From Bactrocera neohumeralis (lineage: Eukaryota > Arthropoda > Insecta > Diptera > Tephritidae), in assembly GCF_024586455.1 (NCBI RefSeq), contig NW_026089623.1, positions 7,350,204 through 7,414,203 of the forward strand: DNA of 64,000 bases. Direction: 5' to 3'. Below are positions 59,001 to 60,374 of this stretch, piece after piece. Made by a program: the position numbers and the translations under genes. The number at the start of each line of letters is the position of its first letter. Positions within the stretch are counted from its first letter, which is position 1. The notes under the pieces were generated by a model. That model searched no databases. It had not been told where the DNA came from and saw only the letters and a program-made list of their open reading frames with translations.

Positions 59001-59343
59001 TGATTATGGCGACCCTATTGAAAAGGAACATTTTGAAAATTTGTTGAAATATTCGCCTCTGCACAATGTTCACGTTCCAAACAAAAAGTGTGAAGAATAT
59101 CCTTCTACCTTAATTCTAACAGCAGATCATGATGACCGTGTCAGCCCCTTACATTCGTTAAAATTTGTAGCTGCTCTACAAGATGCCGTACGAAATTCTG
59201 CTCAAGAAAATCCAATTCTTCTACGGGTCTATAGTAAAGCTGGTCACGGTGCTGGTAAACCGACTTCAAAGAGGATAGAAGAGTCTGCTGATATTCTTAC
59301 TTTTCTCCGCAAAACTATAAATGTTGATGTTGTAAATATCTAA
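13622..59343 (+). CDS. prolyl oligopeptidase (prolyl endopeptidase), eight coding exons
   Basis: Cytosolic serine peptidase (family S9) that cleaves short peptides after proline. Exons: 13,622-14,076; 14,132-14,402; 14,464-14,603; 52,454-52,613; 52,667-52,786; 53,557-53,637; 58,225-58,889; 58,947-59,343. All introns are GT...AG and the joined length is 2,289 nt, 762 codons plus TAA. Three in-frame starts are possible: 13,622 (762 aa), 13,739 (723 aa) and 13,793 (705 aa, MEYPIARKD). The last fits the usual length of about 710. In 705-aa numbering the catalytic Ser549 is in GGSNGGLL, Asp636 in TADHDDRV and His674 in KAGHGAG. Residues about 75-430 form the beta-propeller lid; the rest is the alpha/beta hydrolase domain. 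No lesion is seen, so the gene looks functional despite intron 3 of 37.85 kb. Confident by motif and exon continuity. Confidence 0.95.
14132..14402 (+). CDS. prolyl oligopeptidase exon 2
   Basis: Begins after TTTCTAG and encodes VLFQQKHLVDEPKVFLDPN, then SEDGNYMAYGISENGSDW and EISWTLDNKGFFYA, the first blades of the beta-propeller. The donor is GTATGT at 14,403; the following intron is 61 bp. Confidence 0.92.
14464..14603 (+). CDS. prolyl oligopeptidase exon 3
   Basis: Begins after ATTACAG with KYDHDECANGAE and runs through NQKLYYHYVGKQQNEDILVA to EEPSW. The donor GTGAGT at 14,604 opens the 37.85-kb intron. The next exon completes the split codon as Ile, giving SWRIQAVVSDCGRYL. Confidence 0.92.
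14703..17014 (-). mobile_element. Tigger/pogo DNA transposon (TA target duplication)
   Basis: The left end CAGTAAAACCCGGTTAAGTA starts at 14,705 and is inverted at the right end (AAGCGGGTTTCACTG to 17,012), each flanked by TA. The motif TTAAGTACC is repeated several times near both ends. The element is 2,308 bp, sits about 100 bp inside intron 3 and carries a broken transposase on the minus strand, antisense to the host gene. Confidence 0.9.
15122..16668 (-). pseudogene. Tigger/pogo transposase (CENP-B type HTH, DDE), broken
   Basis: The N-terminal helix-turn-helix reads MPGKGRKITSLSIKQKIQIL ... DISTINMILRNRKQ (16,668-16,357), followed by the CENP-B second helix domain. A TGA at about 16,357 and a frameshift near 16,185 break it. 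The catalytic acidic residues are visible in FNADESGLL (about 16,160), VVLFIDNAPCH (about 15,860) and LQPLDQGII (about 15,760). An intron appears to lie at 15,575-15,503 (GTAGTG...TTACAG), after which an acidic tail GGFFIENNSSDVVEEVIDVT runs to a stop at 15,122. Family assignment is strong; this copy is not functional as written. Confidence 0.85.
17030..17700. repeat. dispersed-repeat DNA between Tigger and LINE B
   Basis: Contains another member of the recurring motif (17,068-17,145, GCATAGAGGAGGTCCTCCAG) and a segment at 17,396-17,465 inverted at 9,655-9,715. From 17,620 on it is related to 8,830-8,950. No gene. Confidence 0.5.
17781..18693 (+). pseudogene. LINE B ORF1: PHD-like finger, coiled coil and RNA-binding-like domain
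   Basis: The ATG at 17,781 starts MASSKHVYNLL; the finger is KLSCNSCKNWFYKKCSDLSD and continues, after a one-base shift near 17,915, as RCSGCHSE. A heptad-like region follows (EKMFEKYLAPFKKTIENIQT...LNKLAENN). A TAG at 18,241 interrupts, then ALNVPESEKPVG, FGLRRLGRPVVGKIRPLLL and FKAHRTRAQQEHLRNLHTEL resemble the RNA-binding part of CR1-group ORF1 proteins. In live elements this protein binds the element RNA. Confidence 0.7.
18860..20508 (+). pseudogene. LINE B endonuclease/reverse transcriptase remnant
   Basis: The endonuclease half shows VGCVYLPPLSS, IVGDYNLPS, NDRTLDLCFSS and DKHHPAISI. The reverse transcriptase begins with GAGPDGIPNILLK, then after a TAA at 19,952 continues WKRSYICPIYKAGSRSEVSN and RPICIQPAMAKLFEKLV. 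After a deletion the C-terminal part resumes as FAFKSLNGLIDSPEILEQFG. Missing catalytic palm residues make it inactive. Confidence 0.8.
20796..21560. repeat. AT-rich DNA with an inverted repeat copy at 20,971-21,062
   Basis: Bases 20,971-21,062 are the inverted second copy of the repeat at 9,069-9,205. The remainder holds no recognised gene; it contains AT-rich runs and the block GAGGACACGTCCTCGCC near 21,135, a small palindrome. Confidence 0.4.
21590..21865 (-). repeat. dispersed repeat, two motif members
   Basis: Two minus-strand members of the recurring motif (around 21,600-21,665 and 21,766-21,800), plus the segment GACCGCCAAAGTAATCCG that is inverted at about 8,560. A frame of 223 codons spans this region, but it is compositionally AT-driven and crosses unrelated repeat families, so I do not call it a gene. 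Confidence 0.45.
22138..22540 (+). mobile_element. LINE A, 5' piece
   Basis: The start GACAGTCGGTT...ACCGG and TTTTATCCGGCCAAGGGC matches the 5' untranslated part of the minus-strand LINE A copy (4,745-4,670). From about 22,340 the sequence follows its first zinc-finger coding region (GGTTAGGTGTAAAACATGTA, ATGGATGGAG). It stops at the Tc1-type element starting at about 22,541. The downstream part of possibly the same LINE resumes at 24,235. Confidence 0.7.
22541..23967 (-). mobile_element. Tc1-type DNA transposon with about 180-bp terminal inverted repeats, decayed
   Basis: The bases from about 22,543 to 22,723 (CTTTGTTTCATTGC at the outside, GCGGAATGCACTGAAAACGG inside) are imperfectly inverted at about 23,773-23,965. 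Such long inverted repeats occur in some Tc1 relatives. A minus-strand transposase remnant lies between them (about 23,320-22,740). The target duplication is not clear. Confidence 0.75.
22740..23320 (-). pseudogene. Tc1-type transposase remnant
   Basis: Minus-strand translation gives FNLDGADGENSRDI (region of the first catalytic Asp), FQRDNARTHTNRSTETWLQS (second Asp) and CPAYSSNVSPIENICGWLVK, where the usual third acidic residue is in SPIENI. It continues SELKTAILDTLALL. Several stops and frameshifts are present, so the enzyme is dead. Motif order and spacing fit the Tc1/Tc3 branch. Confidence 0.75.
24235..25165 (+). mobile_element. LINE A, endonuclease and reverse transcriptase piece
   Basis: Nucleotide matches to the minus-strand LINE A copy run from the end of the endonuclease (ACTAGGCGACTTTAA at about 24,250) to the reverse transcriptase fingers. 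Translated fragments include YLPIIISIEKPSDF and NHFSRQFTLHPSTDKAK. A central part is missing and several indels are present. Confidence 0.8.
25166..26108. repeat. AT-rich DNA including a repeat shared with 40,940-44,330
   Basis: No gene. Bases 25,640-25,970 (TGCGCACATACGTGC, ACATAAGATTAATAT, GGCTATAAATATTACT) are related to 40,940-41,400 plus 44,215-44,330, where the same repeat is split by a Harbinger element. This copy therefore shows the unoccupied site. Confidence 0.5.
26109..26545 (-). mobile_element. mariner deletion derivative, copy 1 (HTH domain only)
   Basis: The left end ATGGGTTGTCAAAAAAGTCT follows a TA at 26,109-26,110. On the minus strand the N-terminal helix-turn-helix of a mariner transposase is open at 26,491-26,186: HILQYYYDKGKNASEAANKI, VSISTAQRWFQRFRSG, RSGRPVVENCHKIAELVERD. 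The catalytic domain is absent; the HTH joins directly to the terminal repeat at the same position as in the copy at 32,047-32,475. The other end runs into a LINE A piece and its terminal repeat is not recognised. Confidence 0.75.
26545..26700 (+). mobile_element. LINE A, small reverse transcriptase piece
   Basis: ACTGTTTCGAGGTAAAACCT and GTAGAATTAGACAGGGTGT match the LINE A segment that encodes the turn before the catalytic box (reverse complement of about 2,350-2,285). A TTAA followed by CACTAGAACTACCG at about 26,688 could be the end of a piggyBac-type element, but nothing further supports that. Confidence 0.55.
26785..27055. mobile_element. long-TIR palindromic element, copy 2 (ends lost)
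   Basis: The left arm (TTCGTATGTGTCAG...ATGACCTTTT) and the inverted right arm (AAAAGGTCAT...CTGACACATACGAACGCCAAA) match copy 1, and the core is the reverse complement of copy 1's core (GACGGTTGTAGCAGC). The outermost bases of both arms are missing. It truncates the 3' end of the I-clade LINE. Confidence 0.75.
27124..30093 (-). pseudogene. I-clade LINE ORF2 (endonuclease, reverse transcriptase), frameshifted
   Basis: Endonuclease: MIPLLQWNLNGYTNNYNELQ, LLNETHISF, APLIFAGDFNA, then a break near 29,690 and GSDHFPIVLKLHLG in the next frame. Reverse transcriptase (29,548-27,947, 533 codons): KGKSPGQDKISYPIIRHMP, NYRPISLLPCMGKILEKIV, LSLDFHRAFEKIG, GTPQGSPLSALLF and the catalytic HQIYADDVLIYT with YADD at 28,081-28,070. 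A further shift near 27,980 leads to the thumb (QLKILGLIFDSNYNF) and another near 27,620 to RNase H. About four lesions; most of the palm is intact. Confidence 0.85.
30446..31516 (-). CDS. I-clade LINE ORF1 (Gag-like, zinc knuckles)
   Basis: Open for 356 codons. The ATG codon at 31,516 starts MYYNFSTMPPAGFQF; a second ATG, at MPPAGFQFG, may be the real start. The N-terminal half holds KYIVIKSDENSTPLSKVSCF and an RRM-like fold; the C-terminal half has zinc knuckles: CRSCQKLGHTQKHC, CEICNFPSPHDNDC and CANCSGEHRSSDYTC. This arrangement is that of I-element nucleocapsid-like proteins, which package element RNA. ORF1 is intact, although ORF2 downstream is not. The frame overlaps no other candidate gene. 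Confidence 0.85.
   Translation of the reverse strand: MYYNFSTMPPAGFQFGDNRFAAQAQGPQPKRKKSYQKLQDAFPDLPPIKSDDPKYIVIKSDENSTPLSKVSCFRVYNALLTVSKDINKISELRDGSLLLLVKNKQVAEKFIKTKCLFNIGAVSASYHQHLNCNKGTIYAPFLNDVPESEIIEGLSSYEVSAVYKFTRKVEGVIKPTGVMLISFNSYSLPNKINIAWRMTSVRPYVPNPMRCRSCQKLGHTQKHCKGSPTCEICNFPSPHDNDCIRVMCANCSGEHRSSDYTCPKYMQTKEILKIKTLEKCSLHEALKKYRENTSLPSLTASFAHVLQPTKEVSSVSNTPTKISAINNSTKSKNTRRIADNDLPRISATTVPNKPLS
32045..32477 (+). mobile_element. mariner deletion derivative, copy 2, complete with TA duplications
   Basis: The element is 32,047-32,475 (429 bp). Ends TTAGGTTGTCAAAAAAGTCT and the inverted AGACTTTTTTGACAACCCAT are flanked by TA at 32,045-32,046 and 32,476-32,477. Inside is an open frame for the transposase helix-turn-helix only. 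The deletion junction (ATGAGTCATCAAAAA joined to CATTT near the right end) is shared with the copy at 26,111, so both descend from one deleted master element. Confidence 0.88.
32135..32434 (+). CDS. mariner HTH-only protein (truncated transposase)
   Basis: From the ATG at 32,135 the 99-codon frame reads MEQNKEKIRHILQYYYDKGK, then KICAVYGPDTVSIST, VQRWFQRFRSSVEVVEDAPR, SGRPVVENCHKIAELVERDR and SIGQELGMSHQKLI, then stop. These are the two helix-turn-helix motifs of a mariner transposase, which bind the terminal repeats. The catalytic DDD domain is absent. If expressed, it could bind ends without cutting and so act as a repressor; that is inference. A longer upstream start at 32,087 is also open. 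Confidence 0.65.
   Translation: MEQNKEKIRHILQYYYDKGKNQAANKICAVYGPDTVSISTVQRWFQRFRSSVEVVEDAPRSGRPVVENCHKIAELVERDRHSSSRSIGQELGMSHQKLI
32480..33300. other. AT-rich DNA with a Tc1-type transposase C-terminal fragment
   Basis: On the minus strand, 32,834-32,700 reads QKSWQSILLERCQSLVDSMK then KRYNAAKI, matching the C-terminal end of Tc1-type transposases (W..IP...C..LV.SM..R...VI). No other part of that element is seen. At 33,035-33,075 a block with AAAATCGATTTTTTGAAAGC occurs, related to blocks near 10,845 and 62,180. Confidence 0.5.
33340..35520 (+). mobile_element. gypsy-type LTR retrotransposon remnant with polypurine tract and 3' LTR start
   Basis: Decayed pol fragments in order: protease (LDTGAEFGIINP at about 33,496), reverse transcriptase (YLDDVLFFS at about 33,950; KQFLGITGYYRKFIRDYAKV at about 34,110) and RNase H (34,269-34,676). 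No integrase is seen. At 35,057-35,067 lies GAGGGTGGAGG, a polypurine tract, immediately followed by TGTTATG, the usual TG start of an LTR. The LTR end is uncertain, placed at about 35,500. Motifs resemble the 17.6/297 group of gypsy elements. The many stops make it inactive. Confidence 0.75.
34269..34676 (+). pseudogene. pol: gypsy RNase H domain
   Basis: The frame reads LYLLTTDASQFAISS, then LADHEFRNSTIEKYLIAVVW, HFRTFLYGRKFLSQTNHKPL, TWLNNLKEPDMKLQRGKF and YDFDITYINGKDNIVANNLS. TDAS, the E of the STIEK motif and TNHKPL correspond to the catalytic positions of gypsy RNase H; in the last of these the Asp of T-D-H is replaced by Asn, so activity would be lost. Stop follows at 34,676 and no integrase is in any frame nearby. 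Confidence 0.8.
35521..36590. repeat. dispersed repeat of the CCACTGCCACGC type
   Basis: The stretch 35,570-36,350 begins ATACTCTTGCAACCAGTTGC and contains GACCACTGCCACGCGCACAA and a GTATAAAATCTTCGGTTG ending. A second diverged copy is at 59,535-59,830 and related DNA at 61,140-61,440. No gene; small frames inside are not conserved. Confidence 0.45.
36600..37450 (+). mobile_element. Helitron remnant (start of Rep/helicase gene)
   Basis: From the ATG at 37,032 one reads MSLRKSSIGRITSKSKK, then across frames RMTETA, QKRDKVSLRATEAFKRRHSR and, at about 37,340, NGLKCAKESSGSCFNGKI. The repeated charged ETAE-type heptads and the ESxGxCxNGK zinc motif are typical of the N-terminus of insect Helitron proteins. 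Stops abound. The preceding 36,600-37,030 DNA (containing CTCCGAAACGACTGGACTAA) may be its 5' part. The Rep and helicase domains are absent. Confidence 0.55.
37451..38480. other. AT-rich DNA with a short LINE A 5' fragment at 37,725-37,800
   Basis: Bases 37,725-37,800 (GACAGTCGGTTCTATGTAAC, TTTTATCCGGCCAAGGACTT) match the 5' untranslated DNA of LINE A. The remainder shows no gene. The last part, from about 38,110 (TACAGTGAATCAATAAAG), is probably the leader of the Tc1-like element that follows. Confidence 0.45.
38484..39021 (+). pseudogene. Tc1-like transposase, N-terminal half
   Basis: Starts MGRGLQISLKERKLILKLYL, then EKKTQREIGTIVGKRHSSVY, a paired-type helix-turn-helix with the SGRPKVLTPCEER linker between the two subdomains, and KRNPRISAVKITNNINVEF with SPQTVRNVLHKAGYYGRTA. 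The first catalytic Asp is in NVVFIDESKF at about 38,920. At least three stops interrupt it. The frame is cut at 39,021 by the inner insertion. Confidence 0.75.
40060..40346 (+). pseudogene. C..C / H..C zinc-binding-like N-terminal exon of the 7.9-kb TIR element
   Basis: Read with one shift near 40,090, the exon gives FCV.EKYGKTTF, then WEETLKKCELILRLRKLHNL, KYKDIILPSEYTDGVYHREC and YKSFTELMKKYFISESNRSK, ending ETAYQTENE before a good donor, GTAAGT, at 40,347. The spacing of a leading Cys, an internal Cys and a C-terminal YHRECY suggests a small zinc-binding domain. Similar modules occur at the start of large uncharacterised proteins in arthropods that look transposon-borne; this is from memory and not checked. 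Downstream, 40,640-40,800 contains further coding-like fragments (ILFDLYKSYSPLLTFLQLFI). Confidence 0.5.
41068..41362. repeat. direct repeat, left copy (right copy 44,535-44,850)
   Basis: The 290 bp from TTTGTTTATGTTCTCTGTGC to ATTCCATCAAACTCATAAAT recur at 44,535-44,850 with few changes. The two copies flank the Harbinger insertion and surrounding repeat DNA. They do not begin TG or end CA, so I do not call them LTRs; a tandem duplication of about 0.67 kb, later opened by the 2.8-kb Harbinger, explains the layout. Confidence 0.7.
41839..42732 (+). pseudogene. Harbinger Myb/SANT-like DNA-binding protein (three exons, one frameshift)
   Basis: Exon 1 ends KKWTEAEIKAVLSYMQDHRN at a GTTAGT donor (about 41,949). 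Exon 2 (about 42,011-42,186) reads KPTAKIYYSKLLAVTKIEAT, WNILKCKIRYLKSQMKSAEH and VEDGDVELTVM. Exon 3, after TATTACAG, begins DKVLKSCPHYKQLADIL, then a one-base shift near 42,300 is needed to continue into ATEREAEVVVMSSS, an acidic region and a long coiled coil (MSFREKQLQFETEKFNWMKQ). The trihelix-like Myb domain plus coiled coil is the standard partner protein of Harbinger elements, needed with the transposase to bind ends. The start codon is uncertain. Confidence 0.75.
42781..44047 (-). pseudogene. PIF/Harbinger transposase (DDE), two exons, one premature stop
   Basis: Exon 1 is 44,047-43,969 (MPKQSLKSKIIDFKISSAIQ, EMDFIE, donor GTATGT); exon 2 is 43,904-42,781 after a TTTGCAG acceptor. The protein contains an HTH-like region (ASIRKIATTFGVGDGGTLTN), the catalytic Asp in GYIDGSEIKL, the second Asp in WIAGDSAYKL and the Glu in YRVRVENCFGILK, plus the usual VCCVLHNIL motif near the end. 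A TGA at 43,713-43,711 interrupts RVSK/QFAHLLEIF. Otherwise it is full length, roughly 400 residues. The stop would arise from a single C-to-T change from Arg. Confidence 0.88.
44535..44850. repeat. direct repeat, right copy
   Basis: Near-identical to 41,068-41,362 apart from a few short insertions (for example GCAAAACGAAA near 44,625 and TATGTAAG near 44,690). See the left copy for interpretation. Confidence 0.7.
44851..45225. other. AT-rich interior of the 7.9-kb element, no gene seen
   Basis: Contains simple AT-rich DNA with a short CA/TA run near 45,110-45,150. It ends at the acceptor of the acidic exon. Confidence 0.3.
45226..45333 (+). pseudogene. terminal acidic exon of the 7.9-kb TIR element
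   Basis: A strong acceptor, CACTTTTTTTTACAG, is followed by a frame reading SNEEDDTDNEPEEIWCSSDE and EYEENYEINSNDECYEECL, then TAA at about 45,331. An AATAAA lies about 30 bp downstream. The acidic composition, the clean splice site and the polyadenylation signal suggest the last exon of the element's own gene, running from 40,060 in the same direction. The middle exons were lost or displaced by nested insertions. Confidence 0.5.
45544..46862 (+). mobile_element. DD37D mariner (maT-like) transposon, intact, TA duplications
   Basis: The element is 45,546-46,860 (1,315 bp). It begins CAGGGTTACCCACTCGAAGT and ends with the exact inverse, with 26-bp terminal inverted repeats, flanked by TA at 45,544-45,545 and 46,861-46,862. 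It encodes one undamaged transposase. It sits in the right inverted repeat of the 7.9-kb element and is the youngest-looking insertion in the window. Confidence 0.93.
45705..46742 (+). CDS. mariner-family DD37D transposase, full length
   Basis: Cut-and-paste transposase of 345 residues. The ATG at 45,708 begins MEFKRNSVIALYLAGKSQAA; the frame is open one codon earlier. An N-terminal paired-like helix-turn-helix covers residues about 5-110 (QMAKELKISQSSMQRLLKN is the second). The catalytic residues are in NIVFSDEKNFPIEQF (first Asp, about residue 148), WTFQQDSAPSHKARI (second, about 246) and SPDANPMDFSIW (third). The second and third are 37 residues apart, counting to the Asp after PM, which places it in the DD37D (maT-like) branch, not classical DD34D mariner. 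Length is normal and no lesion is seen, so it may be active. AATAAA occurs about 50 bp after the stop. Confidence 0.92.
   Translation: MMEFKRNSVIALYLAGKSQAAIVRQLKHLEVNKMFVYRTINRYNDTGSIAKRHGGGHKKTATSPEMIRKVKARLERNPRRSGNQMAKELKISQSSMQRLLKNELKVKPYKFQKGHSLTPLQKKVRLERAKELLHLHERGKFPNIVFSDEKNFPIEQFINSQNDRVYLTERTYENLSLRMATRSNFPSQVMVWAAVTADGRSPVVFIEPGVKVNATYYRENILEGALEPWARKHFGRKEWTFQQDSAPSHKARINQEWLKNHVPRFISSTQWLSNSPDANPMDFSIWSILESKVRTKKYTSMDALKKAIVREWAKIPQAHIRAACNSFFDRLRAIVKAKGGHIELK
46912..47405 (+). pseudogene. Tc1-like transposase, C-terminal half
   Basis: Continues as TVKHGGVNIMVWGCMAASGV, LDILKKNLR, then in shifted frames FLFQQVNDPKHTSYLVREC and SPDINPIEHIWDLIEKKI, followed by KAAIGIEWAKITKSE and MHRRLQAIIKAKGGPTK. 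The second catalytic Asp (in NDPKHTS) and the third acidic residue (in PIEHIW) are present, with a spacing that fits Tc1 DD34E. Stops and shifts make it inactive. The stop codon is at about 47,403. Confidence 0.8.
47406..48638. other. AT-rich intron DNA, no gene seen
   Basis: The first 300 bp probably belong to the Tc1-like element. Nothing further is recognisable as coding or repeat within this window, apart from a block resembling others with CAACTTTTTTAGGCTTTC near 48,130. Confidence 0.3.
48639..49660 (-). mobile_element. piggyBac-type transposon remnant
   Basis: Minus-strand transposase pieces: FIKYFGHHLAKQFIMGKPVR and FGYRNYTATSSDSYCYTFDV (49,640-49,510), then LGARVVKSLLEKIP, ENRTKKCPLTVVKIMKKR and FDTRNEIAFVCWKNNNVVT (about 49,385-49,200) and NYYKSMGGVDQMDR (about 49,125). 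RGKP(I/V)RFGYK, ENRT..CPL and MGGVD.MD are piggyBac hallmarks. At 48,639 TTAA is followed by CCCATTAACTCCC, a plausible piggyBac end, since this family inserts at TTAA. The N-terminal half and the other end are missing. Several stops. Confidence 0.75.
49798..50640 (+). mobile_element. dispersed repeat element containing a Tc1-like N-terminal fragment
   Basis: The region opens with a member of the recurring motif (GGTCGGATAGTGGAGGTTCT, 49,830-49,850) and closes with the segment also found split around the RTE at 5,000-5,108/8,200-8,281. Between them, from the ATG at about 50,103, weak coding resembles a Tc1-type N-terminus: MVVSKKKKAEIVASYKINYP, then GSGRPKTVKPR and RQIKRMCISDRFQHVGTINA. This suggests that the dispersed repeats of the window are deletion derivatives of a Tc1-like element, but it rests on a poor match. 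Confidence 0.4.
50641..50977. other. AT-rich intron DNA, no gene seen
   Basis: No recognisable coding sequence or repeat. Confidence 0.3.
50978..51312 (-). mobile_element. RTE LINE 3' fragment
   Basis: Starts TTCTTCTTCTTTATTGGAG, the inverse of the (AAG)n tail, and runs through the inverse of the 3' untranslated and last coding part of the RTE element at 7,840-8,199. The minus-strand frame reads IIQRIKRQLLRWLGHEVRMD. The 3'-end-only structure is the usual outcome of incomplete reverse transcription, or the left arm of the adjacent palindromic element interrupted it. Confidence 0.8.
51318..51870. mobile_element. long-TIR palindromic element, copy 3, with a different, protein-like core
   Basis: Arms match copies 1 and 2 (GTCAGGGTGATGGTACTAGG at 51,353; inverse near 51,820), and the flanks ACAACAGCTAAT and ACAATAATCCC are the same as in copy 1. 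The core, however, is not that of copies 1 and 2: 51,455-51,690 codes a protein-like fragment followed by a run of about 22 A. The outermost bases, CACAGTAC on the left and the inverse CACTGTGAAA on the right, may be the true ends. Confidence 0.75.
51455..51690 (+). pseudogene. fragment of an uncharacterised, probably transposon-borne protein
   Basis: The frame reads CGLQSGYIKYMCFLCDWDTR, then ACHGWKLREHSR, NIIREPLVPKEKILLPPLHI and KLGIVKNFI before the A-run. The words FLC.WD.R and KILLPPLHIKLG..KNF recur, from memory, in a family of insect proteins of unknown function found in many copies. No start or end of the gene is present, so it is a passenger or the leftover of a longer autonomous element. 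Confidence 0.5.
51871..52453. other. 3' end of intron 3, no gene seen
   Basis: AT-rich. The polypyrimidine tract and acceptor for exon 4 are at 52,440-52,453. No repeat family recognised. Confidence 0.35.
52454..52613 (+). CDS. prolyl oligopeptidase exon 4
   Basis: Follows the acceptor TTTTTTTTTAG and reads QAVVSDCGRYLVMPIVKGCR, DNLLYYIDLNE and VIDKFEYDYE, matching the middle propeller of the family. Donor GTAAGT at 52,614. It is too short and too far from exon 3 to be found by simple frame scanning; phase and sequence continuity identify it. Confidence 0.92.
52667..52786 (+). CDS. prolyl oligopeptidase exon 5
   Basis: Forty codons after TATTTTCAG: YITNIGPKMYFRTNKNSPNY and then RIVIIDLENPREENWETIIP. 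The SPNYR(I/V)..ID segment is conserved in the family. Donor GTAAGT at 52,787. The exon is exactly in phase 0 on both sides. Confidence 0.92.
52960..53300 (-). pseudogene. gypsy-type integrase core fragment in intron 5
   Basis: Minus-strand reading gives IIILVIVNEFSKFVWLYQHT (about 53,245-53,190), which matches the integrase strand containing the first catalytic Asp (here replaced by Asn in VNEFSK), and LKRIITDRDAEFTNILKAKF (about 53,160-53,100) with the second Asp in ITDRDAEF. No flanking LTR or other pol parts are seen in the 770-bp intron, so it is a fragment. Confidence 0.65.
53557..53637 (+). CDS. prolyl oligopeptidase exon 6
   Basis: Twenty-seven codons after TTTTCTAG: EQESDVLDWGKCVDSDKLLL then CYMQDVK, corresponding to the conserved E..DVL.W....... 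L.CY..DVK segment. Donor GTGAGT at 53,638. Phase 0 on both sides. The following intron is about 4.6 kb. Confidence 0.92.
53995..54800 (+). mobile_element. mariner element with internally deleted transposase, in intron 6
   Basis: Left end near 54,005 (AAACAGGACTTTTTGAAC) and the inverse near 54,775-54,795 (TTTTTTTAAGTCCTGTTCAC) form imperfect inverted repeats. The coding part starts at about 54,124. The target TA is not unambiguous. Confidence 0.7.
54124..54767 (+). pseudogene. mariner (DD34D-type) transposase, middle deleted
   Basis: Begins MRFEQRANIKFCFKIGK, shifts frame near 54,175, then MKQVYGDDCLSRSRVHEWFQ, RFQSGREDINVDQHVGQSKS and TSIYRILTENLGLLKMCARF. After QHSKDDYLTKKH the sequence jumps to AHSPYSPDMAPSDFFLFAKM, which contains the third catalytic Asp. 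The region with the first two Asp residues is missing (roughly 120-130 residues). A stop at 54,636 and the continuation KSFSRILNKIIDF-like tail follow. It cannot encode an active enzyme. Confidence 0.8.
54801..55765. other. AT-rich intron 6 DNA, no gene seen
   Basis: No recognised coding sequence or repeat of another family in the window. Confidence 0.3.
55770..57700 (+). mobile_element. RTE LINE fragment interrupted by LINE A
   Basis: The segment 55,770-55,832 (GDGLPAELFKYGGE) is the RTE fingers region. RTE coding resumes at about 57,325 (GAATGGGAGACCCCACAATC), with PTVNKLI-, YQCGFRSGKSTTGQI- and FVDFKATFN-like segments to about 57,690. Between lies a LINE A piece in the same orientation. 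About 45 RTE residues are missing at the junction, so the insertion was accompanied by, or followed by, a deletion. The RTE piece is itself truncated at both ends. Confidence 0.7.
55833..57325 (+). pseudogene. LINE A reverse transcriptase piece
   Basis: Frames in order: CAPLTFSDEEVKSIISKAKS with SKSIGPDGINILMLKHLGST; then, after a deletion, THHLSLANHQHGFRKVHNTT, LVALDLSKASDTVSYTTLLE; a further deletion removes much of the palm, but VLYVDDCTILTSGNGID, with the catalytic box, is recovered across frames at about 56,410-56,450. The C-terminal part runs FTNWTKEYRLDLNIAVDGVK, LGVTLDSLRFFTPHST, MDPIEHLHSEARMLPVKKHN and, near 57,230, LGLPFDDVDDNLANLINLTG. It is decayed by several indels. Identity to the copy at 1,109-4,665 is evident. 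Confidence 0.8.
57701..58224. other. 3' end of intron 6, no gene seen
   Basis: AT-rich DNA ending in the polypyrimidine tract and acceptor of exon 7 at 58,205-58,224. Confidence 0.35.
58225..58889 (+). CDS. prolyl oligopeptidase exon 7 (catalytic serine)
   Basis: Follows ATTTTTCAG and encodes SVLQANCIKTGKLVKKFS, the last propeller blades, the linker KDGTKIPMFIIRKKG, the oxyanion-region LYGYGGFNISL, NLRGGGEYGEKWH and the nucleophile elbow QGGSNGGLLVGAC. Donor GTAAGT at 58,890 splits a Gly codon. The next intron is 57 bp. Confidence 0.95.
58947..59343 (+). CDS. prolyl oligopeptidase exon 8 (catalytic Asp and His, stop)
   Basis: Follows TCTAAACAG and encodes VMDMLRFHKFTIGHAW, KYSPLHNV, the Asp motif TADHDDRVSPLHSLKF and the His motif SKAGHGAGKPTSK, ending DVVNI and TAA at 59,341-59,343. 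An ATTAAA about 35 bp after the stop could serve as a polyadenylation signal. Confidence 0.95.
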
Positions 59344-59534
59344 CATAATAATATATAATATATTATATTTCTTGCTATTAAAATACGATATGGTGCAGAA
59401 AAACATTACCCCGCATTTTAAATTAATTTTTCTGAATTATGTAAGGAAAACATGCTCTATTAAATTGTGGCTTATAATGACAAAGAAAACTTATTCCGGA
59501 TAACCGTAGCTGAACAAATATATTATTATTACTT

Positions 59535-59990
59535 TTATACTCTTTCAACTTGTTGCTACAGAGTGTTCGTTTGATATAAATGATTAGGATGATGAGATAA
59601 GTTGAAATTCGGTTGACTGTCTGTCCATCCGTACTCTGTGCAAGGTGTAACTTAAGTAAAATTAATATATCTGGATGAAATATGATACACATGTTCCTTG
59701 GAACCATAAAAAGTGTGGGATTGAAGATGGGTGTAATAAGACCACTGCCACGCCCACAAAACCCCATTAACCCATTTACAGCTATTGGTCGATTTTTCGA
59801 CCAGCAACTTTGAAAAATCACCAAGTCGAAAATGAACGAGATATGTCGTGAAATCAATAATTGTATGCGATTTTGCGTCCTTCTGAATCCGTGGCTAAAC
59901 GGCTCAATGTAACAATCTCACAACTAATCGCATTAAAGAGAGGGGTTTAGAAATATTTAAGAAGTGTGCGTGGCTCCAACATCTAATAGG
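59535..59990. repeat. dispersed repeat of the CCACTGCCACGCCCAC type
   Basis: Begins TATACTCTTTCAACTTGTTG and contains AAGACCACTGCCACGCCCAC and GTCGATTTTTCGACCAGC. It is a diverged relative of 35,570-36,350. The minus-strand frame of 144 codons across it is fortuitous. Confidence 0.5.
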
Positions 59991-60024
59991 TTGAATTTGA
60001 AATTTTTCAGTAATGCAGTAAATA

Positions 60025-60374
60025 TTGGCAAAACGGCGCAGTTTGCAATGCTGATGTTATGCTGGCTGATGCTCCTGCATGAAATTGCTAAAAACTGCTG
60101 AAAATTTGCATTTTCAAACATAAAAATGTGCGAAATGTTTTTATTAATACTTTCACTGACAAGTTAGATAGCAAAAATTATAAAATAAATTTAAAAAATT
60201 TGGCAAAACGGCGCAGTTGCACTGCTTATGTGATATTGGCTGATGCTCCTCCATGAAATTGCTAAAAACTGCTGATAATTTGCATTTTCAAACATAAAAA
60301 TGTGCGAAATGTTTTTATTAATACTTTCACTGACAAGTTAGATAGCAAAAATTATCGACTAAATTTAAAAAATT
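60025..60374. repeat. tandem duplication, two units of about 175 bp
   Basis: TTGGCAAAACGGCGCAG starts at 60,025 and again at 60,200; each is followed by GCTGATGCTCCT, GAAATTGCTAAAAACTGCTG and GATAGCAAAAATTAT. The units are more than 90% alike, so the duplication is fairly young. Confidence 0.85.

Noticed and set aside
59423..59857. A 144-codon open frame on the minus strand
   Set aside because: It covers a dispersed repeat that is also present in diverged form elsewhere without an open frame.
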